A stretch of DNA of 15,305 nt from Bacillota bacterium (lineage in GTDB: Bacteria; Bacillota; Clostridia; Lachnospirales; Lachnospiraceae): NCBI GenBank assembly GCA_023425485.1, contig JAFACO010000542.1, positions 1 through 15,305 of the forward strand, written 5' to 3'. A model generated the notes under the pieces. The model made no database searches and was not told where the DNA came from. It was given only the letters and a program-made list of their open reading frames with translations. This document shows, one piece after another, positions 14,973 through 15,305 of the stretch. The position numbers and the translations under genes are program-made. The stretch's first letter is position 1. Every line of letters begins with the position of its first letter.

Positions 14973-15001
14973 ATTTTACACCAGAATTTGCCTTATAACA
15001 A
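14973..15001 (-). promoter_or_regulatory. Promoter of the signal-anchored protein-VOC operon
   Basis: On the minus strand TTGTTA (14996-15001) and TAAAAT (14973-14978) are spaced by exactly 17 bases, matching a vegetative sigma factor promoter with four and five of six consensus positions. It lies 46 bases upstream of the ATG at 14927. Confidence 0.55.
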
Positions 15002-15186
15002 ACACTTTTGAAATCTAGAAATTAAAAACCCTTTCTAAACGTCGGTTTATGGTGCTTAATGGGGAATTCTATCCTCTATTGCGATGGAGGAATTAGGCTT
15101 AAGCCATATCATTAATACGGTTTTACTGGACAGCCTATTGCGCTTTCATCATAGGTGCGTTTCACTTATATTATTCCACAAATAGC
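15002..15186. other. Intergenic stretch without a supported gene
   Basis: No gene with a ribosome binding site is visible on either strand. The plus strand has a 33-codon open frame from ATG at 15084 to TAG at 15185 (MEELGLSHIINTVLLDSLLR and on), preceded out of frame by a protein-like reading from ATG at 15049 (MVLNGEFYPLLRWRN). Joined by a frameshift they might be one decayed short gene, but I recognise no family. Confidence 0.4.
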
Positions 15187-15228
15187 TAGGAGGTTATTGC
15201 AAAACATATAATCTGCAATAACCTCCTA
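15187..15228. terminator. Strong 15-bp hairpin after the right-hand gene
   Basis: TAGGAGGTTATTGCA (15187-15201) pairs perfectly with TGCAATAACCTCCTA (15214-15228) around a 12-base loop. It begins 8 bases after the stop of the partial minus-strand gene, the position of a terminator for it. The T-rich tract (TTTATATTTTAT) is, however, on the plus-strand side, so it may work better for plus-strand transcription or in both directions. Confidence 0.55.
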
Positions 15229-15236
15229 TTTATATT

Positions 15237-15305
15237 TTATGATAAATCCTTTTTACAGGGCATATACCAATCTAAAATTATCTCGCTTTCACCCTTCTCT
15301 GCAGG
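15237..15305 (-). CDS. C-terminal 22 codons of a gene running in from the right
   Basis: The minus-strand frame is open from the window edge to TAA at 15237-15239 and ends PAEKGESEIILDWYMPCKKD plus two residues. The perfect hairpin directly after the stop supports a real gene end. The ending 'E..I...MP.K' faintly resembles the last strand of GyrI-like effector-binding domains, but 22 residues are too few to assign a family. Confidence 0.55.
   Translation of the reverse strand, partial: PAEKGESEIILDWYMPCKKDLS

Overview
The window comes from a low-GC Gram-positive bacterium, most likely an anaerobic clostridium of the Lachnospiraceae (Lachnoclostridium phytofermentans-like). This rests on the AT-rich base composition, strong AGGAGG-type ribosome binding sites, occasional TTG and GTG starts, and the gene families present. 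That placement is an inference, because no rRNA or other marker gene lies in the window. Every gene I can support is on the minus strand, so the region reads from right to left. There are no tRNA or rRNA genes, CRISPR arrays, transposases or phage genes.

Reading in the direction of transcription, the right edge holds the last 22 codons of an unidentified gene followed by a strong hairpin. After a roughly 230-base stretch with no clear gene comes a promoter serving a small signal-anchored protein and a VOC-fold protein whose start codon abuts the previous stop. A GNAT acetyltransferase, a small multi-pass membrane protein, a PhnB-like VOC protein and a chemoreceptor without an extracellular sensor domain follow.

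The centre (7.7-11.0 kb) is a compact four-gene signalling operon. It holds a six-helix membrane protein, an OmpR-family response regulator, a HAMP-type histidine kinase and a membrane protein with an uncharacterised cytoplasmic N-terminal domain. It is preceded by a perfect TATAAT -10 box. The -35 region is poor but overlaps three direct repeats spaced exactly 11 bp apart, which is the geometry of an OmpR/PhoB-type activator site and suggests autoregulation. A terminator closes the operon.

To its left are a 92-residue protein with four 11-residue repeats resembling the pattern of alpha-synuclein, a duplicated four-helix membrane protein, an NAD-type short-chain dehydrogenase, a DUF4886 SGNH-hydrolase-like protein and a CPBP (CAAX-type) intramembrane protease.

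The left end is carbohydrate metabolism: two consecutive GH94 (former GT36) phosphorylase genes under a promoter with a palindromic operator between -35 and -10. The first encodes a complete 899-residue enzyme. The second opens with a typical GH94 N-terminal domain but meets an in-frame TAA at codon 317, and the same frame stays open with GH94-like sequence to the window edge. It is therefore either a recent nonsense pseudogene, a recoded gene or a sequence error.
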